64,000 nucleotides of DNA from Alloprevotella rava (GTDB lineage Bacteria; Bacteroidota; Bacteroidia; Bacteroidales; Bacteroidaceae). Positions 8,156 through 16,625 of this stretch are shown piece after piece. The stretch's first letter is position 1. Every line of letters starts with the position of its first letter. Where the stretch lies: NCBI RefSeq assembly GCF_014195585.1, contig NZ_JACICA010000001.1:372001-436000 (forward strand), given 5' to 3'. A program made the position numbers and the translations under genes. The notes under the pieces were generated by a model. That model did not search any database. It worked only from the letters and a program-made list of their open reading frames with translations, and was not told where the DNA came from.

Positions 8156-8243
8156 CCGCTGACTACGAACAACCGATCCCGACATGATACATGGGCATAA
8201 GTGGAGGATGTGCAGGCGGAGAAGCGGGGCGAAAACAAAAAAC

Positions 8244-8267
8244 GCAGTCTTCGGAGACTGCATTTTA
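8244..8267 (+). terminator. Hairpin/attenuator in the left repeat
   Basis: GCAGTCT-TCGG-AGACTGC (8244-8261) followed by ATTTTA. It lies between the two promoter boxes, so P1 transcripts would meet a terminator-like hairpin before the ATPase gene. This suggests a controlled leader; anti-termination is not shown. Confidence 0.6.
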
Positions 8268-8363
8268 TCATAAGAATAGAATACACAAAAACAAAAAGCT
8301 GCCCCAATGACGGCTTAAGGAAAAAATCAAGAGAGAAAATTCTTTTTTCTTACGATATACCCT

Positions 8364-8371
8364 TACCTTTG
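8364..8371 (+). promoter_or_regulatory. -7 box (P2) for the AAA ATPase gene
   Basis: TACCTTTG exact match, 35 bases upstream of the ATG. No good -33 TTTG precedes it; a T-rich run does. Confidence 0.5.
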
Positions 8372-8405
8372 TAATAGGTTATATCGTAATGACATGTATT
8401 AAAAA

Positions 8406-10622
8406 ATGAATAAAATAAACTTAAACTTAGAACACTGCTTTGGCATTACAAAACTTTCACAAGAATTGACTTTCGAAGGTGAGAATGCGGTGCTTATTTA
8501 TTCACCCAACGGTTTAATGAAGACCTCCTTTGCTAAAACACTACAATTATATGGGCAAGGGAAAGCTGACAAAGTCAAGGATGTAGTAGCAGATGTTGCT
8601 GGGAATATAGATATAAAGGATGAACATGGCAATGTCATATTACCTGCCTCAATATATGTATCAAATTGTGAAGAGCCTGATTCGGAAACACCAAAGAACA
8701 TCACATCGTTTCTTGCTGACATTGTATTGAAGCAGCAATATGATAATATCCTAAAAACCTTGTCTGAAAAACAGAAAACCTTGTTCAAGGACATTAGCGA
8801 CCACGCAAGAAGCACTGATATTATACCAGAATTTGTTCGAACATTCTGTGAAAGCAAGCCGAGCCTTTTCTATAGCAAGTTTGAGGAAGTGATGGCTGAG
8901 GTTGCTGGAAGCGAGATATGCTATAATTTTAAATATAATAGCATATTTGATAAAGATGGTAAGGTCAAAGCATTCATTGATTCTAATCATGAGGCCTTAA
9001 AAGATTATTCCGATAAATACCAAGCCATATTACAATCTTCGAAACTATTCAGGCAGAAAAATGGCAAAACATTTGGCACTTACCAAGCCTCTGAGTTATC
9101 TAAATCTGTTGCAGATAATGCATTCTTCGAAGTCAGCCATAAAATTGTATTGGGTGATGATGAAACCACAATTGATTCTGCAGCCTCGCTTGCAAATTTA
9201 ATAAGTGACGAGCTTTCTGGCATTCTTAACGATGTCGCAGTCAAAAAAGCATTTGAAAAGATTGATAAAAAAGCCAGCGCAAACGAATCTTTGCGACAGT
9301 TCAAAGAGATAATTGAAAACCAACCAGATTTGGTAGATAAATTACTTGACTATGACAATTTTCACAAAGAAGTATGGAAAGGGTATTTTGCCAAATTTAA
9401 GGATAAGGCCGTTGACCTATTAACGGCTTATCAAGAAGCCAAACCCACATTAGACTCTGTGCTTCAACAAGCGGCAGGGCAAAGATCTGCTTGGGAAAAG
9501 ACAATAAGTATTTTCAATAAAAGGTTCTCGGTTCCCTTTGAAGTAAAAATCAAGAATCAGACCGACCTTTTACTTAATGAGGAAGCGGCAGCATTATCTT
9601 TTGAATACAGCACTCAAGCTGGCCAAAAAGCAGTTGAGTCAAAAGTTTTGGAAGAAGTCGTTCTAAGTAAAGGGGAACTGAGGGCATTCTATACTCTACA
9701 ACTGCTCTTTGCTATCGAAAAGATGAAACACGATGGAGGGCAAGAGCATATTCTTGTATTTGATGACATCTCAGATTCGTTTGACTACAAGAATAAATAC
9801 GCGATAGTTGAATACCTTTGCGATTTGAAAGATGACGCAAGATTCAAGATGATAATCCTTACCCACAATTTTGATTTTTATCGAACAATATCATCCCGTC
9901 TGAGAGTTAAAAGAAATAGCACATACATGGCCTATAAGGAAGCTAATGATGAAATTAAATTTCATCAGGCTGAATATTTGAGAGAACCATTTAAACTCAT
10001 AAAGAGCCATGCGGATAAACCTGAATTCTTTATCGCTTTAATCCCCTTGGTGCGTAACCTCATTGAATATACCAAAGATACTACTATAGATCCATCTAAG
10101 TCTGACTATTTAAAATTAACTTCGTGTCTACATGTTAAAACTGACACGGAAAATTTGACAGTAAACGACATTGTACAAATCGTTCGTAACAATATGGATA
10201 TACATAATTTGCCAGTAGTAAATACTGATTTCAACATAAAAAATTACATTTACAACACGGCAGAAGCTCTCTGCAATCAACCAGTTCTTGATGAAATATA
10301 TATTGAAAACAAGATAGTTTTTGCTGCTGGCATAAGGTTAAAAGCAGAAGATTATATGATATCTAAACTTAAACAAGTAATGTCCTTATATGATTTCAAT
10401 AATTTCTATAACCGTATCACATCAAATCAGACTTCTGCACTCACAAAGAAATTTGAAGAACGATGCTCTCCAATTAACGACATACAGTTACTTATTAAAG
10501 AGGTAAATCTAATAACTCCTGAAAACATACACCTTAACAGTTTTATGTTTGAGCCACTTATCGACATGTCAGTATGGCGATTGAAAAAACTATATCAAGA
10601 TATCAAGACGCAATTAGTGTAA
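8406..10622 (+). CDS. PrrC/RloC-like (AAA_13-type) ABC ATPase with a HEPN-like C-terminus; candidate phage-defence nuclease
   Basis: 738 residues. ATPase parts: Walker A YSPNGLMKTS (32-41), with Met in place of the Gly before the catalytic Lys39; a long helical insertion (about 100-400); ABC signature LSKGE (420-424); Walker B HILVFDDISDSFD (448-460); H-loop ILTHNFDF with His487. The C-terminal third carries RNLIE (Arg550, Glu554) and RNNMDIH (Arg594-His600, an Rx5H motif), the sort of pattern seen in HEPN ribonucleases. In PrrC and RloC an ABC-type ATPase controls a C-terminal anticodon nuclease that is released on phage infection. By analogy this gene may be a single-gene defence system (inference). 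It lies alone between long direct repeats beside a broken integrase, which indicates horizontal transfer. Confidence 0.72.
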   Translation: MNKINLNLEHCFGITKLSQELTFEGENAVLIYSPNGLMKTSFAKTLQLYGQGKADKVKDVVADVAGNIDIKDEHGNVILPASIYVSNCEEPDSETPKNITSFLADIVLKQQYDNILKTLSEKQKTLFKDISDHARSTDIIPEFVRTFCESKPSLFYSKFEEVMAEVAGSEICYNFKYNSIFDKDGKVKAFIDSNHEALKDYSDKYQAILQSSKLFRQKNGKTFGTYQASELSKSVADNAFFEVSHKIVLGDDETTIDSAASLANLISDELSGILNDVAVKKAFEKIDKKASANESLRQFKEIIENQPDLVDKLLDYDNFHKEVWKGYFAKFKDKAVDLLTAYQEAKPTLDSVLQQAAGQRSAWEKTISIFNKRFSVPFEVKIKNQTDLLLNEEAAALSFEYSTQAGQKAVESKVLEEVVLSKGELRAFYTLQLLFAIEKMKHDGGQEHILVFDDISDSFDYKNKYAIVEYLCDLKDDARFKMIILTHNFDFYRTISSRLRVKRNSTYMAYKEANDEIKFHQAEYLREPFKLIKSHADKPEFFIALIPLVRNLIEYTKDTTIDPSKSDYLKLTSCLHVKTDTENLTVNDIVQIVRNNMDIHNLPVVNTDFNIKNYIYNTAEALCNQPVLDEIYIENKIVFAAGIRLKAEDYMISKLKQVMSLYDFNNFYNRITSNQTSALTKKFEERCSPINDIQLLIKEVNLITPENIHLNSFMFEPLIDMSVWRLKKLYQDIKTQLV

Positions 10623-10751
10623 TAGACTTGTAATCCCTATTACGCTGAAGTGTTCGTAGAAAAGTCATCGTATATTCATAGAAACTTTGTGGTATCAATT
10701 AGCGATTAATTCTGTCCTTAAAATCGGTATTATGTTTATTGTCGGTTCAAA

Positions 10752-11036
10752 GTGGAGATTGTCGCCGTAACGGCTTGTCGACCCGACCTCTTTTGTCCAT
10801 AGAAGCCCGGAACTACCTTTGCCGATGACAACGAACAACCAACCCCGACGATACACAGGCATAAGTGGAGGATGTGCAGGGAGAGAAGCAGGGCGAAAAC
10901 AAAAAACGCAGTCTTCGAAGACTGCATTTCATCATAAGAATAGAATATACAGAAAACAAAAAGCTGCCCAACAGACGACTTTACGAAAATTTCAAGAGAG
11001 AAAATTCTTTTTTCTCACGATATACCTTTATCTTTG
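10752..11036 (+). repeat. Right copy of the ~286-bp direct repeat
   Basis: Aligns with 8086-8371. It keeps P1 (TTTG 10792-10795, TACCTTTG 10814-10821), the hairpin (now a perfect palindrome GCAGTCTTCGAAGACTGC at 10908-10925) and P2 (TATCTTTG 11029-11036). Downstream of P2 there is no plus-strand gene, only the truncated integrase in antisense, so this copy's promoters now lead nowhere obvious. Confidence 0.9.
10792..10821 (+). promoter_or_regulatory. Promoter P1 in the right repeat
   Basis: TTTG (10792-10795), an 18-base gap, TACCTTTG (10814-10821). Identical spacing to the left copy. Confidence 0.6.
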
Positions 11037-12221
11037 CAACAGACAAAGTGGTTCTTTGAAATGGCAAAATAAGGTGGAGTATAGAAGCTCGCTGGTTTCC
11101 TTATCGTTACCTACTTTCATTGGTAAGCAATTTAATCTATTGATTATTTGGTGTTTATGAAAATTTCTATGCTTTGCCATGTGCGTGGTAAAGGGAAAAG
11201 AAATACCTGTCCGCAGTCGTAAGGCTTTCAGGCAAGACTGATAAGCGGGATATTTAATGAATGGGAGCAATGTTTCCCTTTCATCGCTGTGCATTTTCTC
11301 GATTAGTCGGATGGCTTCGGGCAATAATTTGATGCGACAAAGCACACCCGTCTTCTGTCGGTTGAACTTTAACCAAAGGCTACCATTATCATCACGAACA
11401 AGATGCTTCTTACCAAGCATCATCAAATCACAATAGGCTGCACCGGTATAACAGGCGAAGAGAAACACATCACGAGTAGTTTCCATTTCCTCTTCCAATT
11501 CATCAAAGCGGAGTGCTTTGAGTTTGTCCAATGCTTCCTTGTCAAGTGCCTTGGGTGTTTTCTTGTCTCCCCGTTCTATATGGACATTATCAAACAGAAG
11601 CGTATCAGCCAGCCCCTCACGATAAGCCAGCCTACAGACAGTCTTCAAATCTGCTGCCACTCTGAAGAATGTGCTTTGCTGATAACCGAGTTCACCGAGA
11701 CATAATGTCTGCAGTTCGTAGATGAAGTTTTCTGTCAGCTGCGAGAATGCCAAGTCCGAAACATTATATTTCTTTTGAATGAACTCCTGCAATCGTTTTC
11801 GGGTGAGACGATAGGCAGACATAGATGCTCTCTTCATATCTATACCGATGTGCGCTTCACGCTCCTTGATAAGCATATCCAGCCTTTCGATGAACATACA
11901 CCGTGCCTGTACGCTGCCTTGAAACTGCTCTTTTACTTCGGTTGCGTCAAATAGGCAACCTTTGGCAATCAATGATTGATAAGCCGATTGAATGGAGAGT
12001 AGCAAATTCTCCAACTTCCCGTTAATCTCCACCGCATCGCGGCTCTTACCGTCCATCCTGCTCTCACGTGAATTCCACAAATCAGGATTACAGGAAAGCT
12101 TACAACTGAACTGGGCAATGGAACGCCCAATGGTAATACGTCCCATAATCGGAGCTTTCCCCGATTTGTCCAGACCGCTCTTTTTGAGGTAGAGCAGCAC
12201 CTTCATCTTCTCTGTTTTCAT
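11028..12221 (-). pseudogene. Tyrosine integrase, C-terminus lost
   Basis: 397 codons. Residues 1-350 match Bacteroides-type phage/transposon integrases: an arm-binding N-terminus, a SAM-like core domain, and catalytic segments FACYTGAAYCDLM (the Arg-I position is not Arg, as in several Bacteroides integrases), NRQKTG with the catalytic Lys, and FTTHMAKH (HxxK/RH box, about 347-351). From residue 353 the sequence is unrelated: the expected second His/Trp box and nucleophilic Tyr are missing, and the last 45 residues come from foreign DNA that runs into the right direct repeat. The protein cannot be catalytic. Gene and orientation mark the right end of an integrated element. Confidence 0.85.
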
Positions 12222-12240
12222 ACGCTTTAATATTTGTGGG

Positions 12241-12248
12241 CAAAATTA
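12241..12248 (-). promoter_or_regulatory. -7 box for the integrase
   Basis: The complement reads TAATTTTG, an exact TAnnTTTG, about 20 bases upstream of the ATG at 12221. Confidence 0.5.
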
Positions 12249-12574
12249 CCCGAATTAAAGCGTTCCTCACTTACGCAGAAAACTGCCGGCTACAGCAACA
12301 GCCACACGAGCGAAAATAATTCAGTTACCGAATACTGCACCATCGTTACCTACATCAAAACAAGGTAATACTCTGGTAACTGAACTTCTACCTAAATCTG
12401 CACTTTTCTGCCTTTTACAAATAATGCAGCACCATGCAAATCAGAGCATTTCCTCCTCATTATCAGTTGGCTTACGCTAACTTCGATATTTTTTCATTTT
12501 CGTTGATTAGTTACGCCTAATTTTGAATCTGAATACACTACGAAACTGAATTCATAGGTCTATACTTATTTTGA

Positions 12575-12611
12575 GCAGCTACTTTGTAAGAAGTAGCTGC
12601 TTTTATTTTGT
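12575..12611 (+). terminator. Rho-independent terminator
   Basis: GCAGCTACTT (12575-12584) pairs perfectly with AAGTAGCTGC (12591-12600), followed by TTTTATTTTG. No plus-strand gene is recognised upstream, so it may be a relic of the gene at the integration site. Confidence 0.75.
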
Positions 12612-12703
12612 AAACGAATTTCTTGTTTTATGGCTGCGAGAAAGGCTTGAAATCCAAGTCGGAGTAAAGTAGTCCTCCAACGAGTCCGATTCGTCCGATC
12701 TGT

Positions 12704-12800
12704 CCAATAAGGAGATCTGAGAATACAATAAGGGTGTTTGAAAATTTCCTTATTGCGTCAGCCAGCACAATAAGGATGTCAGCTGACAGCCTTATTGTAA
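12704..12800. repeat. Dispersed CAATAAGG palindrome, copy A
   Basis: Contains CCTTATTG and CAATAAGG in alternating orientation. The core ACAATAAGG-ATGTCAGCTGACAG-CCTTATTGT forms a long hairpin. The flanking CGTCCGATCTGTCC (12691-12704) is also found, inverted, beside copy B. Confidence 0.85.
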
Positions 12801-13027
12801 TTTTGAGTGAGATTGGGCTGAAAAATCCGTCGAAAGGGCTTTTAGCCTCTCTTTTTATCTTGTTGAAATATATTTTTGAGATGTTTTTCCGAAAAACAAT
12901 CCTTTTTCGTTCGATTTTTGAGAAGCTGATAGGCGGAAAGCCTTGAATCGGATTCTATTTCGCTCTGTGTCGTTGTAAAAATATTGGGCAGTTTTATATC
13001 TTTTGTTTGCTCCTGTTTTCAAGAAGA

Positions 13028-13062
13028 ACGCCCGCTGAAATACAGGAGATTTCAGTGGGCGT
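13028..13062 (-). terminator. Hairpin ending the minus-strand block
   Basis: ACGCCCGCTGAAAT (13028-13041) pairs with ATTTCAGTGGGCGT (13049-13062) with one wobble. On the minus strand it is followed by TTCTTCTTG. It lies 50 bases past the stop of the small membrane-protein gene. Confidence 0.6.
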
Positions 13063-13111
13063 AAAGAAGCAATATGTAGTTGAAATTATCTGCTCTATGA
13101 ATGCTTGGCCT

Positions 13112-13399
13112 TTATCGGAGAATCAGAAAGAGAATGTCGCCGATGGTAAAGAGAGATCCACCGATGAGAAGGGCAAGACTGCGTTTCTCATAACCGCGAC
13201 GGAACTCGTTAAGGCCAAAAAAGAAAGTGCTGACAGGGATAATCCACAGCATGTTACTCAGAAAGTAGAGCAGAAAGGCTAAGAGGGCGTTTGGGCTATA
13301 GCCAATGGTAGCTCCGCCAAAGAGAAAGAACACGCTCAGCAAGGTCGGGATGAGATTGAAGAAGGCCAGCGCCAGCAGGTGTTTTGGAAATTCGTTCAT
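13112..13399 (-). CDS. Small membrane protein, unrecognised
   Basis: 95 residues with three hydrophobic segments (about 8-30, 36-56 and 75-95) and little else. The frame starts 11 bases after the stop of the upstream TPR gene, so it is probably cotranscribed. No family was recognised; its position suggests an auxiliary role for the TPR or Gate-domain proteins. Confidence 0.65.
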   Translation of the reverse strand: MNEFPKHLLALAFFNLIPTLLSVFFLFGGATIGYSPNALLAFLLYFLSNMLWIIPVSTFFFGLNEFRRGYEKRSLALLIGGSLFTIGDILFLILR

Positions 13400-13410
13400 G
13401 ATCGAGATGT

Positions 13411-14385
13411 TTAGAATTGGAACGGATTCTGTGCACGATAGCGTTGTTCCATCTTGTTTTCGATATTGGAGTATTCACCGTCAAGTTCTTTCGCGCTCTC
13501 CGGTTGGAGCTCTAAAGATTTCTTTAGGTCGTCTTCAGCGCCGAGTTTGTCGTTGAGCTGGAGCTTTACAGCCCCGCGAAGTTTGTAGGCAACGGCGTTG
13601 TCGGGCTGCAACTCTATGGCTTCATCGTAGAGAGCCAAGGCCTTGTCCAACTGATGGTGGAGAGCGTAGAAAGCCCCTAATTTCTCCATCGCTTCTATAC
13701 TGAAAGGATTCATCTCGCGCACTTTTAAGTACGATTCTTCGGCTTCTATGTCGCGGCCAGTGCCCTGCAAAGCATCGGCATGCAGCAGAAGAAATTCTTC
13801 ATTCTCATTGTCGAGCGCCAAAAGAGCCTCAGCATCGGCGAGTACTTCGTTGTACTGTCCCATAGAAGCCAGAATCTGGGCGCGAAGTAGGAGAGCAGCA
13901 GGATAGTGTTCTTCCTGTTGGAGAGCCTGCGTGAGAAAAGCGATGGCTTGAAAGTCTTGGTCAAGCCCATGTGCAGCTTCGCCCGCAAAATAGAGGGCGC
14001 GAGGATCGTCGGGGTGCTGCCCTCTGATTTTGTCAGCAAGAGCTTGTTCTGCCTCGTAGTTCTTTGTCCGTCCGTAGGTGCTGGCCAAGAGGAGGGCTAC
14101 TTCGAGATTTTCGGGAGCAGCATCCAGCAAATGTTGAAGCTGCGGCACAGCCTCGTCGTAGCGTTGAAGGAGTATGAGCACTTCCACCAGATAGCTGCGC
14201 GTAGGTGCGTCTTCGCGAATCTCCAGAGCTTTTGTGAAGCACTGTTCCGCAAATATAAGTTCACCCATGTTCTTGGCGCGCACGCCGTCGTCATGGAAGA
14301 TATTGAACATCTTTTCTGTGTCGTTCTTTTGATCCGCTTCCGTTTTAGGTTCGGAAGCTCCGAAGAGGTTTTTGAAAAATCCCAT
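13411..14385 (-). CDS. Tetratricopeptide-repeat protein
   Basis: 324 residues. There is no signal peptide; the N-terminus MGFFKNLFGASEPK resembles membrane-peripheral proteins. From about residue 40 it consists of consecutive 34-residue helical repeats with the TPR signature (for example AEQCFTKALEIREDAPT, ALALYDEAIELQPDNAVAY and AEDDLKKSLELQPESA). TPR proteins scaffold other proteins; no partner can be named. It lies between the Gate-domain membrane protein and a small membrane protein, 27 and 11 bases apart. Confidence 0.88.
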   Translation of the reverse strand: MGFFKNLFGASEPKTEADQKNDTEKMFNIFHDDGVRAKNMGELIFAEQCFTKALEIREDAPTRSYLVEVLILLQRYDEAVPQLQHLLDAAPENLEVALLLASTYGRTKNYEAEQALADKIRGQHPDDPRALYFAGEAAHGLDQDFQAIAFLTQALQQEEHYPAALLLRAQILASMGQYNEVLADAEALLALDNENEEFLLLHADALQGTGRDIEAEESYLKVREMNPFSIEAMEKLGAFYALHHQLDKALALYDEAIELQPDNAVAYKLRGAVKLQLNDKLGAEDDLKKSLELQPESAKELDGEYSNIENKMEQRYRAQNPFQF

Positions 14386-14412
14386 TTAGTATTATGTCTT
14401 TTCGTTCTATTT

Positions 14413-15582
14413 TCAGATAAGAGTTGTCAGCAGATAAAGCCAATGCGCTGCGACAGCAGCTGCAATGCCGCCGAAAGTGTGTGAGATAATAGCTTTCGAT
14501 GTAAGCTCTCTGTAGCCCAGTGAGTCAAGCATTGCTGTGTGGGTGCTCAAGAATCCGCTCCAACACATACCAATGGCTGTGAAAACAGCAATAGCATTTC
14601 CGTCGAGCCAACCGTGTTGCACAAAATTAGGTACAAGGCTCAAGGCCGCTCCAACAGCTCCAAGCGCTGTGATAGGGAAGGCAATCTGATGGGGATCGGA
14701 GAAACCGAAGAGCCAGTCAAAGAACCAGTCCACTTTCTCAGCCAGCATGGGCAGCAGCTGAGTTCCCTCGTAAGCTCCGCCAGAGTATTGTCCCGATGCA
14801 GCAGGGCCGAAGGTGAGCATCATAACGAGCGTGGAGATGATGAGTACGCCAGGGATGATGGCAATACCGATGTCAACGCCTGAGCGGCCTCCATCGAGCA
14901 GCGCGTTCAAGGTGCGTAAGAATATGCTGTTTTCTCCTTGGTGTTCCACTTGTGCAGCCAAGGCGCGCTGGCCTTCGCGGGCTTCGGGATTTATTACCGC
15001 ACTCTCTTCGACAAAGTTAGGGTACTTCTTGATAATGAAATGCTGCATCAGGCGTGTGGAAACGATGCAGCCGCAGAAGGCACCGAACAGTCCGATAAGC
15101 GGCTCGATGAAATAGCCTTGACCAATCATGAAGATGATAACGATAAGCCCCATTCCGAAAGCTGTACCGAAGTTGGTGAGGGAGATAAACTGATATTTCT
15201 TAAAGTAGCTGGCAAATCGCTTGTCTTTGGACAGCGTGATGATAGCTGGATTGTCGGACAGGAAAGTCAGCACCGCGCCCAGAGAGGCTACGCCCGGCAG
15301 GTTGAATAGCGGGCGCATGAGTGGGCGCAGGAGTTTTTCGAGCATATCCACTACACCAAACTCCACAAAGAGTTTGCCGATGGCTCCCGTAATGACGCAT
15401 ATGGCCATCAGGTAGAAGCACGTGTTGAGCAATAAGTCGTGCGCCGTCTTCATAATGGTGTTGAGCATATTTGCTGCACCCATTTTGCTGCCCATATAAC
15501 AGAAAAGAGCGGTGATAAGGAGTAGGCATACGACACCTGAAGGGATTTTGTTGCCCAAACTTACTTTAAGGTTCTTTTTCAT
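14413..15582 (-). CDS. Nucleoside-recognition (Gate) domain membrane protein
   Basis: 389 residues with about ten hydrophobic segments. It resembles the Gate-domain family related to spore-maturation proteins SpmA/SpmB and the CD0519/CD1768-type membrane proteins: the segment LGAVLTFLSDNPAIITLSKD, FGTAFGMGLIVIIFMIGQG in the first half, and IDIGIAIIPGVL-like sequence (VDIGIAIIPGVLIIST) in the second. Members are thought to move small solutes; the substrate is unknown. It heads the gate-TPR-small membrane protein group. A terminator and about 250 bases separate it from the upstream nitroreductase gene. Confidence 0.75.
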   Translation of the reverse strand: MKKNLKVSLGNKIPSGVVCLLLITALFCYMGSKMGAANMLNTIMKTAHDLLLNTCFYLMAICVITGAIGKLFVEFGVVDMLEKLLRPLMRPLFNLPGVASLGAVLTFLSDNPAIITLSKDKRFASYFKKYQFISLTNFGTAFGMGLIVIIFMIGQGYFIEPLIGLFGAFCGCIVSTRLMQHFIIKKYPNFVEESAVINPEAREGQRALAAQVEHQGENSIFLRTLNALLDGGRSGVDIGIAIIPGVLIISTLVMMLTFGPAASGQYSGGAYEGTQLLPMLAEKVDWFFDWLFGFSDPHQIAFPITALGAVGAALSLVPNFVQHGWLDGNAIAVFTAIGMCWSGFLSTHTAMLDSLGYRELTSKAIISHTFGGIAAAVAAHWLYLLTTLI

Positions 15583-15830
15583 ATTGGTGTTTTATTGTTT
15601 GTTTTTCTTGTTGAATGCGAAAAATATGATATTCATGCGCAACGCTATATCTGTTTTGAAACACTGTTGTTTGTGGCTACCGTTATCTTTGGGATAGCTT
15701 GGGCTGCAAAGTTTCGATGAAGCGAGCGTTGCGGTTGTTTTCATTCTTTGCGTAATTGGAGTAGACAAGATGATTAACTTGGTCGCGAATTTACGAGATT
15801 ATTTTTACTCCCATACTAATTCTGTCTAAA

Positions 15831-15867
15831 AATGAAAAAGAGATGCAACAAAATGTAACATCTCTTT
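15831..15867 (-). terminator. Terminator after the nitroreductase gene
   Basis: AAAGAGATG (15837-15845) and CATCTCTTT (15859-15867) form a stem. On the minus strand it is followed by a T-rich tract (TTTTCATTTTTAG). The rest of the 15583-15888 gap shows no gene. Confidence 0.75.
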
Positions 15868-15888
15868 CTGTAAGTTGGCTTATGCGGT

Positions 15889-16569
15889 TTAGAAACCTCC
15901 GCCTTCCGTGCTTTCCTCTTCCTCTTCTGCTTGCGCGTTGGGGAAGTCTCCCACGTTGTAGCGTATGTTGTCTTTTGCGTACTTATCCTTCGGTTGAGCA
16001 GTGCCTTTGGGGTGGCCGAGCGCAACAACGCTGAGCGGCTTCAGATTTGAGGGAAGTTTCAAAGTATTACTAACTGAAGCTACGAGCGTCTTGGCTGGAT
16101 AAACGCCCAACCATACTGCGCCCAGTCCTAAACTATGTGCAGCGAGCAGTATGTTCTGAGTCGCTGCTGAACAGTCCTCCACCCACCATTCTGTAGGTCT
16201 ATGATCTTCATTCATGAGTGTAGGGTCGCCACAAATAGCTATGGCTGCGGGCGCAGTTTTCAAGGCTTGAGCGTAGGGTAGAGCTGAGGCAAGTTCTTGC
16301 AGCACGGCTTTGTCGTCAATGACAACAAACTTCCAGGGGCGTTGGTCCTTTGCCGTTGGAGCTGCCATAGCTGCGCGGCAGAGCGAGTCAAGCGTAGTGC
16401 GCGACACAGGCTCTGCAGTGTATTCCCGAATAGAGCTACGCGTCAATATGTTCTGAAATACGGCTTCGGAAGTGCTCACCTCTTGCGCTTTGTCGCCCAT
16501 GAAAATACGGGCTTGAGCCGCCAGCAGAGCGATGGCAAGGAAGAGCGAAAGGATTTTATATTTGTTCAT
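15889..16569 (-). CDS. Exported or membrane-anchored nitroreductase-family protein
   Basis: 226 residues. The N-terminus (MNKYKILSLFLAIALLAAQA) is a signal peptide or membrane anchor, which is unusual for this family. The nitroreductase fold follows: RSSIREYTAEPV (FMN phosphate-binding Arg-Ser-Ile-Arg motif), AAMAAPTAKDQRPWKFVVI, then AATQNILLAAHSLGLGAVWLGV near the flavin and LSVVALGHPKG. The C-terminus ends in an acidic/glycine tail (EEEEESTEGGGF). It probably binds FMN and passes electrons to an unknown acceptor. It is 56 bases downstream of a membrane FMN/4Fe-4S protein and in line with a second FMN-binding protein, which suggests a shared electron path outside the cytoplasm. Confidence 0.85.
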   Translation of the reverse strand: MNKYKILSLFLAIALLAAQARIFMGDKAQEVSTSEAVFQNILTRSSIREYTAEPVSRTTLDSLCRAAMAAPTAKDQRPWKFVVIDDKAVLQELASALPYAQALKTAPAAIAICGDPTLMNEDHRPTEWWVEDCSAATQNILLAAHSLGLGAVWLGVYPAKTLVASVSNTLKLPSNLKPLSVVALGHPKGTAQPKDKYAKDNIRYNVGDFPNAQAEEEEESTEGGGF

Positions 16570-16625
16570 ATAGAAATGACGATTGTGTTTGAAATTATGA
16601 TAGTTTTAGTCGTTGTTGTGAGGCT

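Larger units (their letters stand above)
8086..8371 (+). repeat. Left copy of a ~286-bp direct repeat flanking the AAA ATPase gene
   Basis: This segment aligns over its whole length with 10752-11036, with scattered substitutions and a few short indels (roughly 85% identity by eye). Shared blocks include GAAGCCCGGAACTACCTTTG, ATAAGTGGAGGATGTGCAG, the hairpin GCAGTCTTCG...GACTGC and the stretch TCAAGAGAGAAAATTC. Each copy contains promoter-hairpin-promoter signals. The left copy ends 35 bases before the ATPase start. Confidence 0.9.
12249..13027. other. Junction between the accessory region and the chromosomal block
   Basis: No gene is supported. The stretch contains several GTTACC/GGTAAC boxes near 12321-12381, a terminator at 12575-12611 and a dispersed palindromic repeat at 12704-12800. 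An open frame at 12734-12946 is only a reading of the repeat and flanking low-complexity sequence. Confidence 0.5.

Noticed and set aside
10819-11160. 113-codon open frame in the right repeat
   Set aside because: It spans the promoter/hairpin repeat; the corresponding frame in the left copy has a different start and an early stop, so the similarity is at DNA level only.
12734-12946. 70-codon open frame
   Set aside because: It reads through the dispersed palindrome copy A and has no family resemblance.
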